Below are positions 46,579-54,649 of a stretch of 64,000 nucleotides of DNA, piece by piece (position 1 is the first letter of the stretch; the number at the start of each line of letters is the position of its first letter). The notes beneath the pieces were generated by a model. That model saw nothing but the letters and a program-made list of their open reading frames with translations, had not been told where the DNA came from and made no database searches. This DNA comes from an uncultured Sphingobium sp. (lineage in GTDB: Bacteria > Pseudomonadota > Alphaproteobacteria > Sphingomonadales > Sphingomonadaceae), in the NCBI GenBank assembly GCA_946885845.1, contig CAMPHJ010000009.1, forward strand, positions 1-64,000, given 5' to 3'. The translations under genes and the position numbers were made by a program.

Positions 46579-48090
46579 ATGGACATGACACGCCGGGAAA
46601 GCATGGCAAATGTTGGCGCGGCGGCGTTGGCGGGAATGGCTGGAACGGCCAAGGCCGCGGTGACCCGCTCCAGTCCGCTGGACACGCATGACGCATTGGG
46701 ACTGGCCCAGCTGGTGAGGGACAAGCAGATTTCGCCCAGCGAACTGCTGGACGCCGCAATCGCCAGAACCGAAGCGCTCAATCCCCGGTTCAACTTCATC
46801 GCGCAGAAACATTATGAACATGGTCGGGCGGCCATCGCCAATGGACTGCCGCAAGGGCCGTTCACCGGCGTTCCGTGGCTGCTGAAAGACTTGAACACCT
46901 ATATTGCGGGTCTGCCGACGGAAAATGGCAGCCGTTTTTATAAGGACTATCGTCCTGCGGTGACATCCGAACTCGTCCGGCGGATCGAGCAGGCGGGTTT
47001 CGTCATTTTCGGCAAGACGACTGTCCCGGAACTGGGCCTGACAGGCACGACCGAGAACAAGCTGACCGGCGATACGCGCAATCCGTGGGACGTTAGCCGG
47101 ATCACCGGCGGGTCATCGGGCGGTGCAGCGGCGGCGGTGGCGGCCGGTGTGCTGCCTGCCGCTCATGCCACGGACGGTGGCGGATCAATCCGCATTCCGG
47201 CGTCCTGCTGCGGCCTGTTCGGGATGAAGCCCAGCCGGGGACGCGTGCCGATGGGGCCGCCGCGCACGGAAGGCTGGGGCGGATTGTCGGTGCATCATGC
47301 TGTCACGCGCAGTGTTCGCGATTCCGCCGCCATTCTGGACGCGACGCAGGGGCCGGAGCCGGGAAGCCGCTATGCCGCGCCTACACCTGGCGACACTTTC
47401 CTGTCCCACGTGAGCAAAGCCCCCCGCCGTTTGCGGATAGCATTGATGCTGGATGCGCCAGCGGGATCGCCGGTTGATCGCGAATGTGTAGAAGCCGCGC
47501 GCAAGGCGGCGCGGCTGTGCGAGAACCTGGGCCATCATGTGGAGGAAGCCGCGCCAAAGCTGGACATAGCGGCGATGGGTGCGGCCAGTTTCGTGCTGAT
47601 CGGATCATCGGTCGCGGCAGATATGGCCGATCGCGCGAAGGCGACCGGCATCGCGATCGGGCCGGATGTGCTGGAGCCGATCACGCTGGGCTTTGTCGCC
47701 TATGGCCAGAAAACGACCGGCATGGACTTCGCGCGGGCGAATAGCACGCTGCAGGCTGCGGCCATTGCGATGGCGCAGTTCATGGCGGACTATGATGTCA
47801 TCCTGTCGCCGACGCTTGCAGCCCCCCCGCTGAAGCTGGGGCAGATCAACCTGACCCCTGACGTGGATTTCGCCGCATGGGGTCAGCGCGCGGGGGCATT
47901 TTCGCCCTTCACACAGATCGCCAACATGACGGGCCAACCCGCAATGTCGGTGCCGCTCGCCATATCCGCTACCGGCCTGCCGATCGGGGTGATGTTCATG
48001 GGCCGCTATGGTGATGAGGCCACGCTGTTCCGGCTGGCGGGTCAGTTGGAACAGGCTGCGCCCTGGAAGAACAGGCGTCCGACGCTTTAA
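46579..48090 (+). CDS. Amidase (amidase signature family)
   Basis: A Ser-cisSer-Lys amidase of 503 aa that hydrolyses amide bonds. The catalytic residues are Lys103 ([11 protein letters not shown]), cis-Ser179 ([12 protein letters not shown]) and nucleophile Ser203 ([12 protein letters not shown]). The N-terminus ([20 protein letters not shown]) looks like a weak twin-arginine signal, so export is possible. The ATG at 46579 follows GAGCAGGA. It is the first gene after the REP-like element and is followed by an SDR remnant and an MFS transporter. It could release a carboxylic acid for the acyl-CoA ligase; the amide substrate is unknown. Confidence 0.92.
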   Translation: MDMTRRESMANVGAAALAGMAGTAKAAVTRSSPLDTHDALGLAQLVRDKQISPSELLDAAIARTEALNPRFNFIAQKHYEHGRAAIANGLPQGPFTGVPWLLKDLNTYIAGLPTENGSRFYKDYRPAVTSELVRRIEQAGFVIFGKTTVPELGLTGTTENKLTGDTRNPWDVSRITGGSSGGAAAAVAAGVLPAAHATDGGGSIRIPASCCGLFGMKPSRGRVPMGPPRTEGWGGLSVHHAVTRSVRDSAAILDATQGPEPGSRYAAPTPGDTFLSHVSKAPRRLRIALMLDAPAGSPVDRECVEAARKAARLCENLGHHVEEAAPKLDIAAMGAASFVLIGSSVAADMADRAKATGIAIGPDVLEPITLGFVAYGQKTTGMDFARANSTLQAAAIAMAQFMADYDVILSPTLAAPPLKLGQINLTPDVDFAAWGQRAGAFSPFTQIANMTGQPAMSVPLAISATGLPIGVMFMGRYGDEATLFRLAGQLEQAAPWKNRRPTL

Positions 48091-48104
48091 GATATTTGGA
48101 GAAA

Positions 48105-48185
48105 ATGATGCGCGGATTTGAAGGCAGGGCAGCTATCGTCGCGGGTGACGGGTGCGTCAGCCGCCGCTCTCTGCTGCGGGACTGA
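48105..48185 (+). pseudogene. Probable remnant of an SDR N-terminus
   Basis: A 26-codon frame with a good ribosome-binding site (GGAG, 48098-48101). It encodes MMRGFEGRAAIVAGDG and then unrelated residues before a stop two bases ahead of the MFS start codon. FEGRxAIVxGxG is the usual first strand and cofactor-loop start of SDRs, and it matches the island's own SDR (FEGRVAIITGG). The rest of the gene is missing, so a deletion joined the SDR start to the MFS gene. It may now act as a short leader peptide coupled to the transporter. Confidence 0.5.
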
Positions 48186-48187
48186 AG

Positions 48188-49492
48188 ATGCGCATTGCGT
48201 CAAACCCGTGGGTCGTGCTGGCGACACTGCTCGCGATTTACATCATGAACTATGCCGACCGCTATCTGATCACCGGGCTGATCGGCCCGATCAAGGCGCA
48301 GTTCGGCATCGGCGACGCCACGGTCGGCATGTTGATGGGTCCCGCGTTCGTGTTCCTCTATGTAGTGCTGGGCGTTCCCTTCGCTCGCTTGGCGGATCGG
48401 ACATCGCGGGTTCATATCATCGCGGCGGGGTGCATCCTGTGGAGCGGCGCGACCATCGCAACAGGCATGGCCAGCGGCGCTGTCAGCCTGACTCTGGCGC
48501 GGGTCGCCGTGGGCGTGGGGGAGGCGGCGTTCGTCGCACCCGCTTATTCGTTGCTGTCGGATTATTTCCGGCCCGAAAAGCGTGGCCTGGCCTTCGCGAT
48601 ATTGGGGGTGGCGGCTTATGCCGGGCAGATTGCCGGGCAGGCGGGAGGTCCGGCGATCGCGGCCGTATATGATTGGCGCATGGCCTTTTACAGCATGGGC
48701 GCCATCGGCTTGTTCCTAGGCGTGGCCGCCCTGTTCCTGATCCGGGAGCCGCGACGGAGCAGCACTGGCGCAGAGCAGGTGGTGGTGATGCCGCTTTGGC
48801 TGCTGATCCAATGCCTGGGGCGTAATCCGGCCTACATCTTCATGATGTTCGCGTTCGGCTTTGGCGTGCTGTCGGGCGTGTCGTTCGGCTTCTGGGCCCC
48901 GGAACTGTTCACGCGCGCCTACGGGCTTGACCCGGTCACGGTGAAGTCGACCTTTGCGTTGAATTTCGGCCTGTCGGGATTGGTGGGCATGCTGTTGTTC
49001 GGAACCTTGTCTGACCGGCTTTCCCGGCGCAGTATGAAATGGCCGTCCCGCCTTTCGGCGCTGGCGCTCGGCGCGGCCACCGCCGCGATCCTGCTGGCGA
49101 GTTGGGCAGGCAATTTCGACATGGCACGCCTGGCAGCCATTCCTGCGGGCCTGCTGGGGGGAGGATGGTCGGTGGGTTTCCTGGCCACGCTGCAATATAT
49201 GCTTCCGCCGCGCATCCGGGCGGCATCCACGGCGATATTTCTGGCGGTAACGACCCTGATCGGATTTTTCATCGGGCCGTGGGCGACGGGGTGGTTGAGC
49301 CAGGTCATGGGCAATGACGCCGCATCGCTCCGCATGGCGTTGACCATCGTCATCCCGTTCGGTTTCCTGTCGGCGCTGCTCGGCTGGGCCGCTGGGGCGC
49401 GGGTGGAGCGTGACCGGGCCGCACTGGATGTCGCGCTTTCGATTCGACCTGTCGCCCCTTTGCTGGCAAGACCAGCGGCTGAAAGGGGATGA
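48188..49492 (+). CDS. MFS transporter
   Basis: A major facilitator superfamily permease of 434 aa with about 12 membrane helices. It has the family motif after helix 2 (GVPFARLADRTSR) and RGLAFAILGVAAYAGQIAGQ in helix 5. It resembles the sphingomonad group close to spinster/hexuronate-type transporters. The ATG at 48188 lies two bases after the stop of a short SDR-like leader, with only a weak ribosome-binding site, so reinitiation after the leader is likely. It probably moves the island's substrate or a product across the inner membrane. Direction and ligand are not evident. Confidence 0.92.
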   Translation: MRIASNPWVVLATLLAIYIMNYADRYLITGLIGPIKAQFGIGDATVGMLMGPAFVFLYVVLGVPFARLADRTSRVHIIAAGCILWSGATIATGMASGAVSLTLARVAVGVGEAAFVAPAYSLLSDYFRPEKRGLAFAILGVAAYAGQIAGQAGGPAIAAVYDWRMAFYSMGAIGLFLGVAALFLIREPRRSSTGAEQVVVMPLWLLIQCLGRNPAYIFMMFAFGFGVLSGVSFGFWAPELFTRAYGLDPVTVKSTFALNFGLSGLVGMLLFGTLSDRLSRRSMKWPSRLSALALGAATAAILLASWAGNFDMARLAAIPAGLLGGGWSVGFLATLQYMLPPRIRAASTAIFLAVTTLIGFFIGPWATGWLSQVMGNDAASLRMALTIVIPFGFLSALLGWAAGARVERDRAALDVALSIRPVAPLLARPAAERG

Positions 49493-49501
49493 GTAAGGTC
49501 T

Positions 49502-49981
49502 ATGAGCGAAACCTTCGTGTTCGACGACACGGATCGCAAGATTGTCGAACAACTGCGGCAAAATGGTCGCGCGACTAATCAGCAGATCGCGGAGTCCCTC
49601 AATCTGATCGCTTCCACCGTGTCCACGCGCATCCGGCGGATGGAAGAAGCCGGGATGCTGCGTGTGGTCGCTGTGTCGGACTTTGCGGTCCATGGCTATC
49701 ACGTCATCATTCATGTGGCCGTCCAGGTCAGCGGGCGGCCCGCACTGGACGTCGCGGAAGATCTGGCGGAATTCCCCGAAGTCTTTGCCGCGCATCTTGT
49801 CACCGGCAGTTATGAAATAAGCCTGCTGCTGACGCTGCGTGACATTGATGAGCTGCCGTCCCTGATCACGGATCGATTGTCGAAAGTACCGGGCATAAAG
49901 TCGATGATCCCTGCGGTCGGGCTGGATGTCGTTCGCTATGGCCTAGATACCGGCCCGATCGACAGCAGGAGGCTTGCATGA
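49502..49981 (+). CDS. Lrp/AsnC-family regulator 1
   Basis: A 159-aa regulator with an N-terminal helix-turn-helix (DRKIVEQLRQNGRATNQQIA, then STVSTRIRRMEEAGML) and a C-terminal ligand-binding RAM domain (HVIIHVAVQVSGRPALDVAE, VTGSYEISLLLTLRDIDELP). It begins nine bases after the MFS stop and overlaps the next lrp gene by four bases. Lrp proteins act as dimers to octamers and sense small molecules such as amino acids or CoA-linked acids. The pair sits in the middle of the island and probably regulates it. Confidence 0.93.
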   Translation: MSETFVFDDTDRKIVEQLRQNGRATNQQIAESLNLIASTVSTRIRRMEEAGMLRVVAVSDFAVHGYHVIIHVAVQVSGRPALDVAEDLAEFPEVFAAHLVTGSYEISLLLTLRDIDELPSLITDRLSKVPGIKSMIPAVGLDVVRYGLDTGPIDSRRLA

Positions 49982-50457
49982 GCAGACCCGATCTGGACGA
50001 TCTGGATCACCAGCTGATCAGCATATTGGCGCAGGATGCGCGCGTTTCAAATCGCAAGATCGCGAGCGACCTGGGCGTCAATGAAGGCACGGTCAGGGGT
50101 CGGATCAAACGGTTGCAGCAGGAAAGGCTGATCGCCTTCACCGCGCTGACCGGCATGAAGCTGGAAAAGGCGACCAACATCGCCTTCATCGCCATTCAGG
50201 CCGATGTCGGCCATGTGCGCCAGATCGCGCGCAACATCGCGGATATTCCGTTGGTGAAGGCGGTGATGATCACCCTTGGCCCATTCAACATCATGGCGAC
50301 CTGCCTCTACGATGATCTGGATGATCTGCATAAGCTGGCGTCCGGCAAGGTGTTGGAGGTCGAAGGGGTTCGGCATGTGGAAACGTCGCTGGTGGTCAGG
50401 ACGGTCAAGTTCAGCAACAGGGTTGTGCGGATCACCGACGCGGAGAGCGGAGGCTGA
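49978..50457 (+). CDS. Lrp/AsnC-family regulator 2
   Basis: A second 159-aa Lrp/AsnC protein, clearly diverged from the first: HTH DHQLISILAQDARVSNRKIA and GTVRGRIKRLQQERL, then a RAM domain (NIAFIAIQADVGHVRQIARN, TLGPFNIMATCLYDDLDDLH). The start overlaps the stop of regulator 1 (ATGA), so equal amounts would be made. Coupled synthesis of two family members suggests a hetero-oligomer or two regulators reading different ligands. The bipartite motif copy B lies 20-49 bp after its stop, in front of the dehydrogenase genes. Confidence 0.93.
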   Translation: MSRPDLDDLDHQLISILAQDARVSNRKIASDLGVNEGTVRGRIKRLQQERLIAFTALTGMKLEKATNIAFIAIQADVGHVRQIARNIADIPLVKAVMITLGPFNIMATCLYDDLDDLHKLASGKVLEVEGVRHVETSLVVRTVKFSNRVVRITDAESGG

Positions 50458-50476
50458 CAGGGTCCTAATCGAAATA

Positions 50477-50506
50477 CGGAATTCGTAATGGACAAAAATC
50501 CGCAAA
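50477..50506 (-). promoter_or_regulatory. Shared bipartite motif, copy B
   Basis: On the minus strand TTTGCG, 17 bases, AATTCCG, with TCAA-NN-TGCGGATTTT identical to copy A. It lies 150 bp upstream of the acyl-CoA dehydrogenase start at 50656 and just after the second lrp gene. The same spacing and half-sites as copies A and C argue for one regulator. Confidence 0.55.
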
Positions 50507-50655
50507 TTGATGCTTGAAGTCATATCTAAGCTGGTATAGCATAATTTCATCGGCTCATTGATGCGTATTATCGACTATGGTCGGGGGAGGCGGCATCATG
50601 ACACCCCGTGGGGCGTGGGCCTGATTACCAGCCGGATATGCAAAGGCAGGCGAAA

Positions 50656-51714
50656 ATGGAATTCGCGTTTTCCGACGAACAAATGATGATTGCAGAGACG
50701 GCCGGAGCCTTCTTCGCTGAAAATGCCACCAGTGATCGTACACGCAAGGCGATGGCGACCGACGGCATCGACCGCGCGTTATGGCACGGCTTTTGTCAGG
50801 AACTGGGCCTGTCCGGCATCGGCCTTCCCGAAAGCGCCGGGGGTGCGGGGCTGGGCATGGTCGAACTGGCCATCATCGCGCAAGCGGCAGGGGCGCAGGT
50901 CGCCGCCCTGCCGATGCTGGGCAGTCTGGCTCAGGCGGCGCAGGCGGTCGCGGCGGGCGGTGGTGAGGCTCAGCAGACGCAATGGCTGCCCCAGTTGATT
51001 TCCGGGGAGGCCATCGCCGGCTATTTTCATGACGCCGCGTTGCATGCAGACGGGGACCGGCTGACCGGCGGGTCGCGGTTCGTCACCCATGGAGCCAGCA
51101 CCGACCTGTTCGTCGTCACGGACATGCGTCAGGTATGGCTCGTCCGCGCCGATGCGCCAGGGGTCAGTGTCACGCCGCAGACCAGCATGGACCAGACGCG
51201 TCCTCTGGCCCATGTGCGGCTGAACAATGTTCCGGGTGAACGGCTTTCCAATCCAACCGCCGCGCTGGCGGCAGCCCATCGCGCAGCCTTCATCACTGCC
51301 GCAGCCGAAGCGTTGGGCGGCGCGCAAGCCTGCCTGGACCGCACCGTCGCCTATTCGAAAGAGCGCATCCAGTTTGGCCGCCCCATCGGATCCTTCCAGG
51401 CCTATAAGCACCGGCTGGCCGACATGATGGTTGAAATCGAACAGGCGCGATCCGCCGTATACTGGGCTGCCTGCGCCATCGATGAAGGGGCCGATGACGC
51501 GGCGATGGCGGTCCATGCCGCCAAATCCTTTGCCACGGACACCTATTTCCGCTGCGCCGGGGACATGATCCAGCTGCACGGCGGCATCGGCTTTACATGG
51601 GAACATGATGCGCATCTTTTCTTTAAGCGCGCCCGTTCGCTGCAGACGATGCTGGGCAGCGGCGATTGGCACCGCGAAAGGATTGCCGCGATGATATTGG
51701 GAGAAGCGGCATGA
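50656..51714 (+). CDS. Acyl-CoA dehydrogenase, subunit 1
   Basis: An acyl-CoA dehydrogenase-family protein of 352 aa, with an N-terminal helical domain (FAFSDEQMMIAETAGAFFAE), a divergent middle beta-domain and the C-terminal helical domain (QFGRPIGSFQAYKHRLADMM, QLHGGIGFTWEHDAHLFFKR). The ATG at 50656 follows AAAGGCAGG. The stop overlaps the start of a second, different dehydrogenase gene by four bases. Paired, co-translated genes of this kind form alpha2beta2 enzymes in steroid side-chain degradation (FadE28-FadE29 type). A heteromeric enzyme acting on a bulky or short-chain branched acyl-CoA is inferred. Confidence 0.92.
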   Translation: MEFAFSDEQMMIAETAGAFFAENATSDRTRKAMATDGIDRALWHGFCQELGLSGIGLPESAGGAGLGMVELAIIAQAAGAQVAALPMLGSLAQAAQAVAAGGGEAQQTQWLPQLISGEAIAGYFHDAALHADGDRLTGGSRFVTHGASTDLFVVTDMRQVWLVRADAPGVSVTPQTSMDQTRPLAHVRLNNVPGERLSNPTAALAAAHRAAFITAAAEALGGAQACLDRTVAYSKERIQFGRPIGSFQAYKHRLADMMVEIEQARSAVYWAACAIDEGADDAAMAVHAAKSFATDTYFRCAGDMIQLHGGIGFTWEHDAHLFFKRARSLQTMLGSGDWHRERIAAMILGEAA

Positions 51715-52889
51715 AACTGGGCTTTTCACCGCAAGACGAACTGTTCCGGCAGGAATGCGCCGATTGGTTGAACGGCCAGATGGCAGGCGAATTCAGCGAT
51801 ATAAAGGGCGTTACCAAGCTGACCGGCAGCCCGGAACGGCGAAAGGAATGGGAACAGCAGTTGGCCGCCCATCGCTGGTCCTGCATCGGCTGGCCCAGCC
51901 AGTGGGGCGGGCGCGACGCGACGCTGGCGCAGCAGGTGATCTTTGCCGAAGAATATGCGCGCGCAGGCGTGCCGGGCCGGGTCAACCATATCGGGGTCGA
52001 ACTGGCGGGGCCGACCATCCTGACGTTCGGCACGGAGGAGCAGAAGCAGCGTTTCCTGCCCGACATCGCGGCGGGCAAAACCATATTCTGCCAGGGCTTT
52101 TCCGAACCCAATGCCGGGTCTGACCTCGCCAGCGTGCGGACCAAGGCGAGGCTGGAAGGTGATGAGTGGGTCGTCAACGGACAGAAGATATGGACCAGCC
52201 TGGCCCATATTTCCGACTGGATTTTCGTCATCACCCGCACCGAGGAAGGGTCAAAGGGGCCAAAGGGCCTGACCTTCCTGATGATGCCGATCGACCAGCC
52301 GGGCATAGAGATCAGGGGCATTCGCCAGATTAACGGGGATGCGGAATTTAACGAGACTTTCTTTACCGATGCACGATGTCCGGCGGATAGCCTGATAGGC
52401 GCAGTGGGTGAAGGGTGGCGCATTGCCATGGGGCTGCTGGCGTTTGAACGCGGCGTGTCCACGCTGGGCCAGCAAATGGGGTTTCGCAATGAACTGGACG
52501 AAATCATCGCAGTGGCAAAGGCCAATGGCGCGGCGAATGATCCGTTGATCCGCCAGCGGTTGGCCAAGGCAGAGGTCGGCCTGCGCCTGATGCGCTATGG
52601 CGCGCTGCGGATGTTGTCGCAGACGGATCATTCCAGCATGGATGGCGCGGCGCTGACCTACAAGATTCAGTGGGCCAGCTGGCGCCGTAATCTGGGCGAA
52701 CTGGCGATGGATGTGCTGGGGCAGGGCGGCGAGATCAGCGACCATGCGGAATATGAATGGGATACGCTGCCAAACCTGTTCCTGTTTTCGCGATCGGACA
52801 CCATCTATGGTGGCACCAACCAGATCCAGCGCAACCTGATCGCGGAACGCGGCCTGGGCCTGCCTCGTGAGCCGCGCGGGACGGCGTGA
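51711..52889 (+). CDS. Acyl-CoA dehydrogenase, subunit 2
   Basis: An acyl-CoA dehydrogenase of 392 aa with well-kept FAD-binding segments: CQGFSEPNAGSDLASVRTKA and VNGQKIWTSLAHISDWIFVI. The C-terminal YGGTNQIQRNLIAERGLGLP lacks the MCAD-type catalytic Glu at the YEGT position. This is common in bacterial FadE-type enzymes that place the base elsewhere or supply it from a partner. It overlaps subunit 1 by four bases and the thioesterase gene follows with no gap (TGAGTG). It probably introduces a double bond alpha-beta to the thioester. Confidence 0.93.
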   Translation: MKLGFSPQDELFRQECADWLNGQMAGEFSDIKGVTKLTGSPERRKEWEQQLAAHRWSCIGWPSQWGGRDATLAQQVIFAEEYARAGVPGRVNHIGVELAGPTILTFGTEEQKQRFLPDIAAGKTIFCQGFSEPNAGSDLASVRTKARLEGDEWVVNGQKIWTSLAHISDWIFVITRTEEGSKGPKGLTFLMMPIDQPGIEIRGIRQINGDAEFNETFFTDARCPADSLIGAVGEGWRIAMGLLAFERGVSTLGQQMGFRNELDEIIAVAKANGAANDPLIRQRLAKAEVGLRLMRYGALRMLSQTDHSSMDGAALTYKIQWASWRRNLGELAMDVLGQGGEISDHAEYEWDTLPNLFLFSRSDTIYGGTNQIQRNLIAERGLGLPREPRGTA

Positions 52890-53318
52890 GTGGCGGAAGA
52901 AGAAGATGCCTTTGAACGGTTGAAGAACTTTCCGCCGCGCGGGCATCATGCGCTGTTGGGCATCTACACCGTTGATAATGGACCCGATTGGGTCGAACTG
53001 GCCTGCCCCTTCGCCCCCGGATTCCTGATGGACCTAGAGTCGGGGTTGGTATCGTCCGGCCCGGTCGTGTCGCTCGTCGATGCTGCGGCGGGCGCGGCGA
53101 TCATAGCGCGGACGCGGCAGTGGCGCCCCATGGCGACGTTGGACCTGCACATTGATTATCTTAGACCGGCCCGCGCGGGACAGGCGCTGCATGCGCGTGC
53201 GCATTGCCATCATATAACGCGAAAGGTCGCATTTACCCGTTGCAGCGTCCATAACGGCGATGCGGATCGGCCAATCGCCTCTGCAACCGCCAGCTTTTTC
53301 TTCATGGAAGAGTTATGA
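52890..53318 (+). CDS. Hotdog-fold thioesterase, PaaI type (first)
   Basis: A 142-aa hotdog-fold protein of the PaaI/YbgC-like thioesterase superfamily. The central helix and strand are in SGPVVSLVDAAAGAAIIART and MATLDLHIDYLRPARAGQAL. The GTG at 52890 begins directly after the dehydrogenase stop, so translation is coupled. It would hydrolyse an acyl-CoA to free acid and CoA, releasing stalled intermediates, or could act as a hydratase, since the fold serves both. Its neighbour is a second hotdog gene. Confidence 0.85.
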   Translation: MAEEEDAFERLKNFPPRGHHALLGIYTVDNGPDWVELACPFAPGFLMDLESGLVSSGPVVSLVDAAAGAAIIARTRQWRPMATLDLHIDYLRPARAGQALHARAHCHHITRKVAFTRCSVHNGDADRPIASATASFFFMEEL

Positions 53319-53686
53319 TCGTTCACACGCCCTACGCACGGATGCTTGGCATTCAGGCCATGGCTGACGAAGCTGGCGTGACGACGCTGATGATGCCCGC
53401 GGCCCCTTCATTGGAAGGCCGGGCGGGTTTTCTATATGGCGGGGTCATCGCCAGTCTGCTGGAACTGGCGTGCCTGGAAGCGGTCGCGCGGGAAGGGGGC
53501 AAGCCCTGGCCCAAGCCCATCAACATGTCGTTCGATTTCCTGCGCGGCGGGTTGATGATCGACAGCTATGCGCAGGCGCGGTTGGTCCGCATCGGGCGGC
53601 AAGTGGCCAACGTCGATGCAACCTGTTGGCAGAAGGATCGTGAAAAGCCGGTCGCTACCGGAAGGATGCATCTGCTGCTCGATTGA
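53315..53686 (+). CDS. Hotdog-fold thioesterase, PaaI type (second)
   Basis: A 123-aa hotdog protein with the PaaI-like helix GRAGFLYGGVIASLLELACL (first 20 residues shown) and strand PINMSFDFLRGGLMIDSYAQ. The ATG at 53315 overlaps the stop of the first hotdog gene by four bases. Two different single hotdog proteins made together may form a heterodimer that mimics a double hotdog. It ends the rightward island operon; the next gene is convergent, six bases away. Confidence 0.85.
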   Translation: MIVHTPYARMLGIQAMADEAGVTTLMMPAAPSLEGRAGFLYGGVIASLLELACLEAVAREGGKPWPKPINMSFDFLRGGLMIDSYAQARLVRIGRQVANVDATCWQKDREKPVATGRMHLLLD

Positions 53687-53692
53687 GCGGCT

Positions 53693-54088
53693 TTATCGCT
53701 CCACCAGGCTCTTCAAGGATTTGAGATCGCGGTTCACCCATTTGATGTCGGCTGCAAAGCGTTCATCGTCCATGCTTGGCTGGCGAAACAAGGTCAGCAT
53801 GACTTCAGCGCCATCGCCATTTTCGATGACACGCATGGGAACATGGATGTTGACGCCATCGCCCTGGTCGACATGATGATCCATCACGCCGAAACTGTTA
53901 TGCGGTGAAAAGCCGATGCGGATAGGGCCTTCGGGGCCGTCCGCCACCCAATGGTCGCCGTCCTGCCGAAGGCCGGAGTCCACAAGGCCCGACGCCCATT
54001 TCGGGAAAAATTCAGGACGCCAGATCATATCGTAAAGCTCTTGCCAATTGCGATTGATCGTAACGCTGAAAGTGCGGCCTGGCAGCAT
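53693..54088 (-). CDS. SRPBCC-superfamily protein
   Basis: A 131-aa protein of the START/SRPBCC ligand-binding fold. It has an opening strand (RTFSVTINRNWQELYDMIWR) and a long C-terminal helix (DERFAADIKWVNRDLKSLKS), as in Activator of Hsp90-type or polyketide cyclase-like proteins. The ATG at 54088 has AAGGAG upstream. It starts 16 bp after the rluE-like gene on the same strand and may be its co-transcribed neighbour. Ligand and role are unknown. Confidence 0.78.
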   Translation of the reverse strand: MLPGRTFSVTINRNWQELYDMIWRPEFFPKWASGLVDSGLRQDGDHWVADGPEGPIRIGFSPHNSFGVMDHHVDQGDGVNIHVPMRVIENGDGAEVMLTLFRQPSMDDERFAADIKWVNRDLKSLKSLVER

Positions 54089-54104
54089 TTCGCTTCTCCT
54101 TCGT

Positions 54105-54647
54105 TCAGCCGTCATGCCATTCGCCCGGCTGCATACCTTCAATCGACCAATCCCCGATCCGCCACCGCACCAGCCGTAGTGTCGGGTGCCCTACAGCGGC
54201 GGTCATCCTGCGTACCTGCCGGGTTCTGCCTTCCCTGATGGTCAGTTCGATCCAGCAGTCCGGCACGCTCTTGCGGAACCGCACCGGCGGGTCGCGCGGC
54301 CACAGGTCGGGCGGGTCGATGCGTCTCGCCTGCGCGGGCAGGGTCATGCCATCCTTCAAACGGACGCCACGCCGCAGCTGCTCCAGCGCGCTTTCCTGCG
54401 GATCGCCTTCGACCTGCACGAGGTAGGTTTTCGGCGTCTTGTATTTTGGGTCAGCGATCCGCGACTGGAGCCTGCCATCATCGGTGAGCAGGAGCAGGCC
54501 TTCGCTATCCAGGTCCAGCCGCCCGGCAGGGTAAACGCCCGGCACGTCGATGAAGGCCGACAATGTCGGGCGCACGGTCTCCGACCGGACGTCGGTGAAT
54601 TGCGACATCACACCATAGGGTTTGTTGAACAGGATCAGGCGGGTCAT
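54105..54647 (-). CDS. rluE: RluE-like rRNA pseudouridine synthase
   Basis: A pseudouridine synthase of the RsuA/RluE family, 180 aa, a short form without an S4 domain, which fits RluE (E. coli enzyme for 23S rRNA U2457). The catalytic Asp45 lies in [17 protein letters not shown], and the basic C-terminal motif [20 protein letters not shown] (20 residues) is present. The ATG at 54647 follows the cupin-gene stop by two bases and has GAGGAAG upstream. The ribosomal modification gene next door (RoxA-like) suggests a small ribosome-maturation operon. Confidence 0.88.
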   Translation of the reverse strand: MTRLILFNKPYGVMSQFTDVRSETVRPTLSAFIDVPGVYPAGRLDLDSEGLLLLTDDGRLQSRIADPKYKTPKTYLVQVEGDPQESALEQLRRGVRLKDGMTLPAQARRIDPPDLWPRDPPVRFRKSVPDCWIELTIREGRTRQVRRMTAAVGHPTLRLVRWRIGDWSIEGMQPGEWHDG

Positions 54648-54649
54648 GC

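Noticed and set aside
45355..46854. A 499-codon frame antisense to the Rieske oxygenase
   Set aside because: Shadow of the oxygenase and amidase genes; residue content (many Arg, His, Gln) is typical of an antisense frame.
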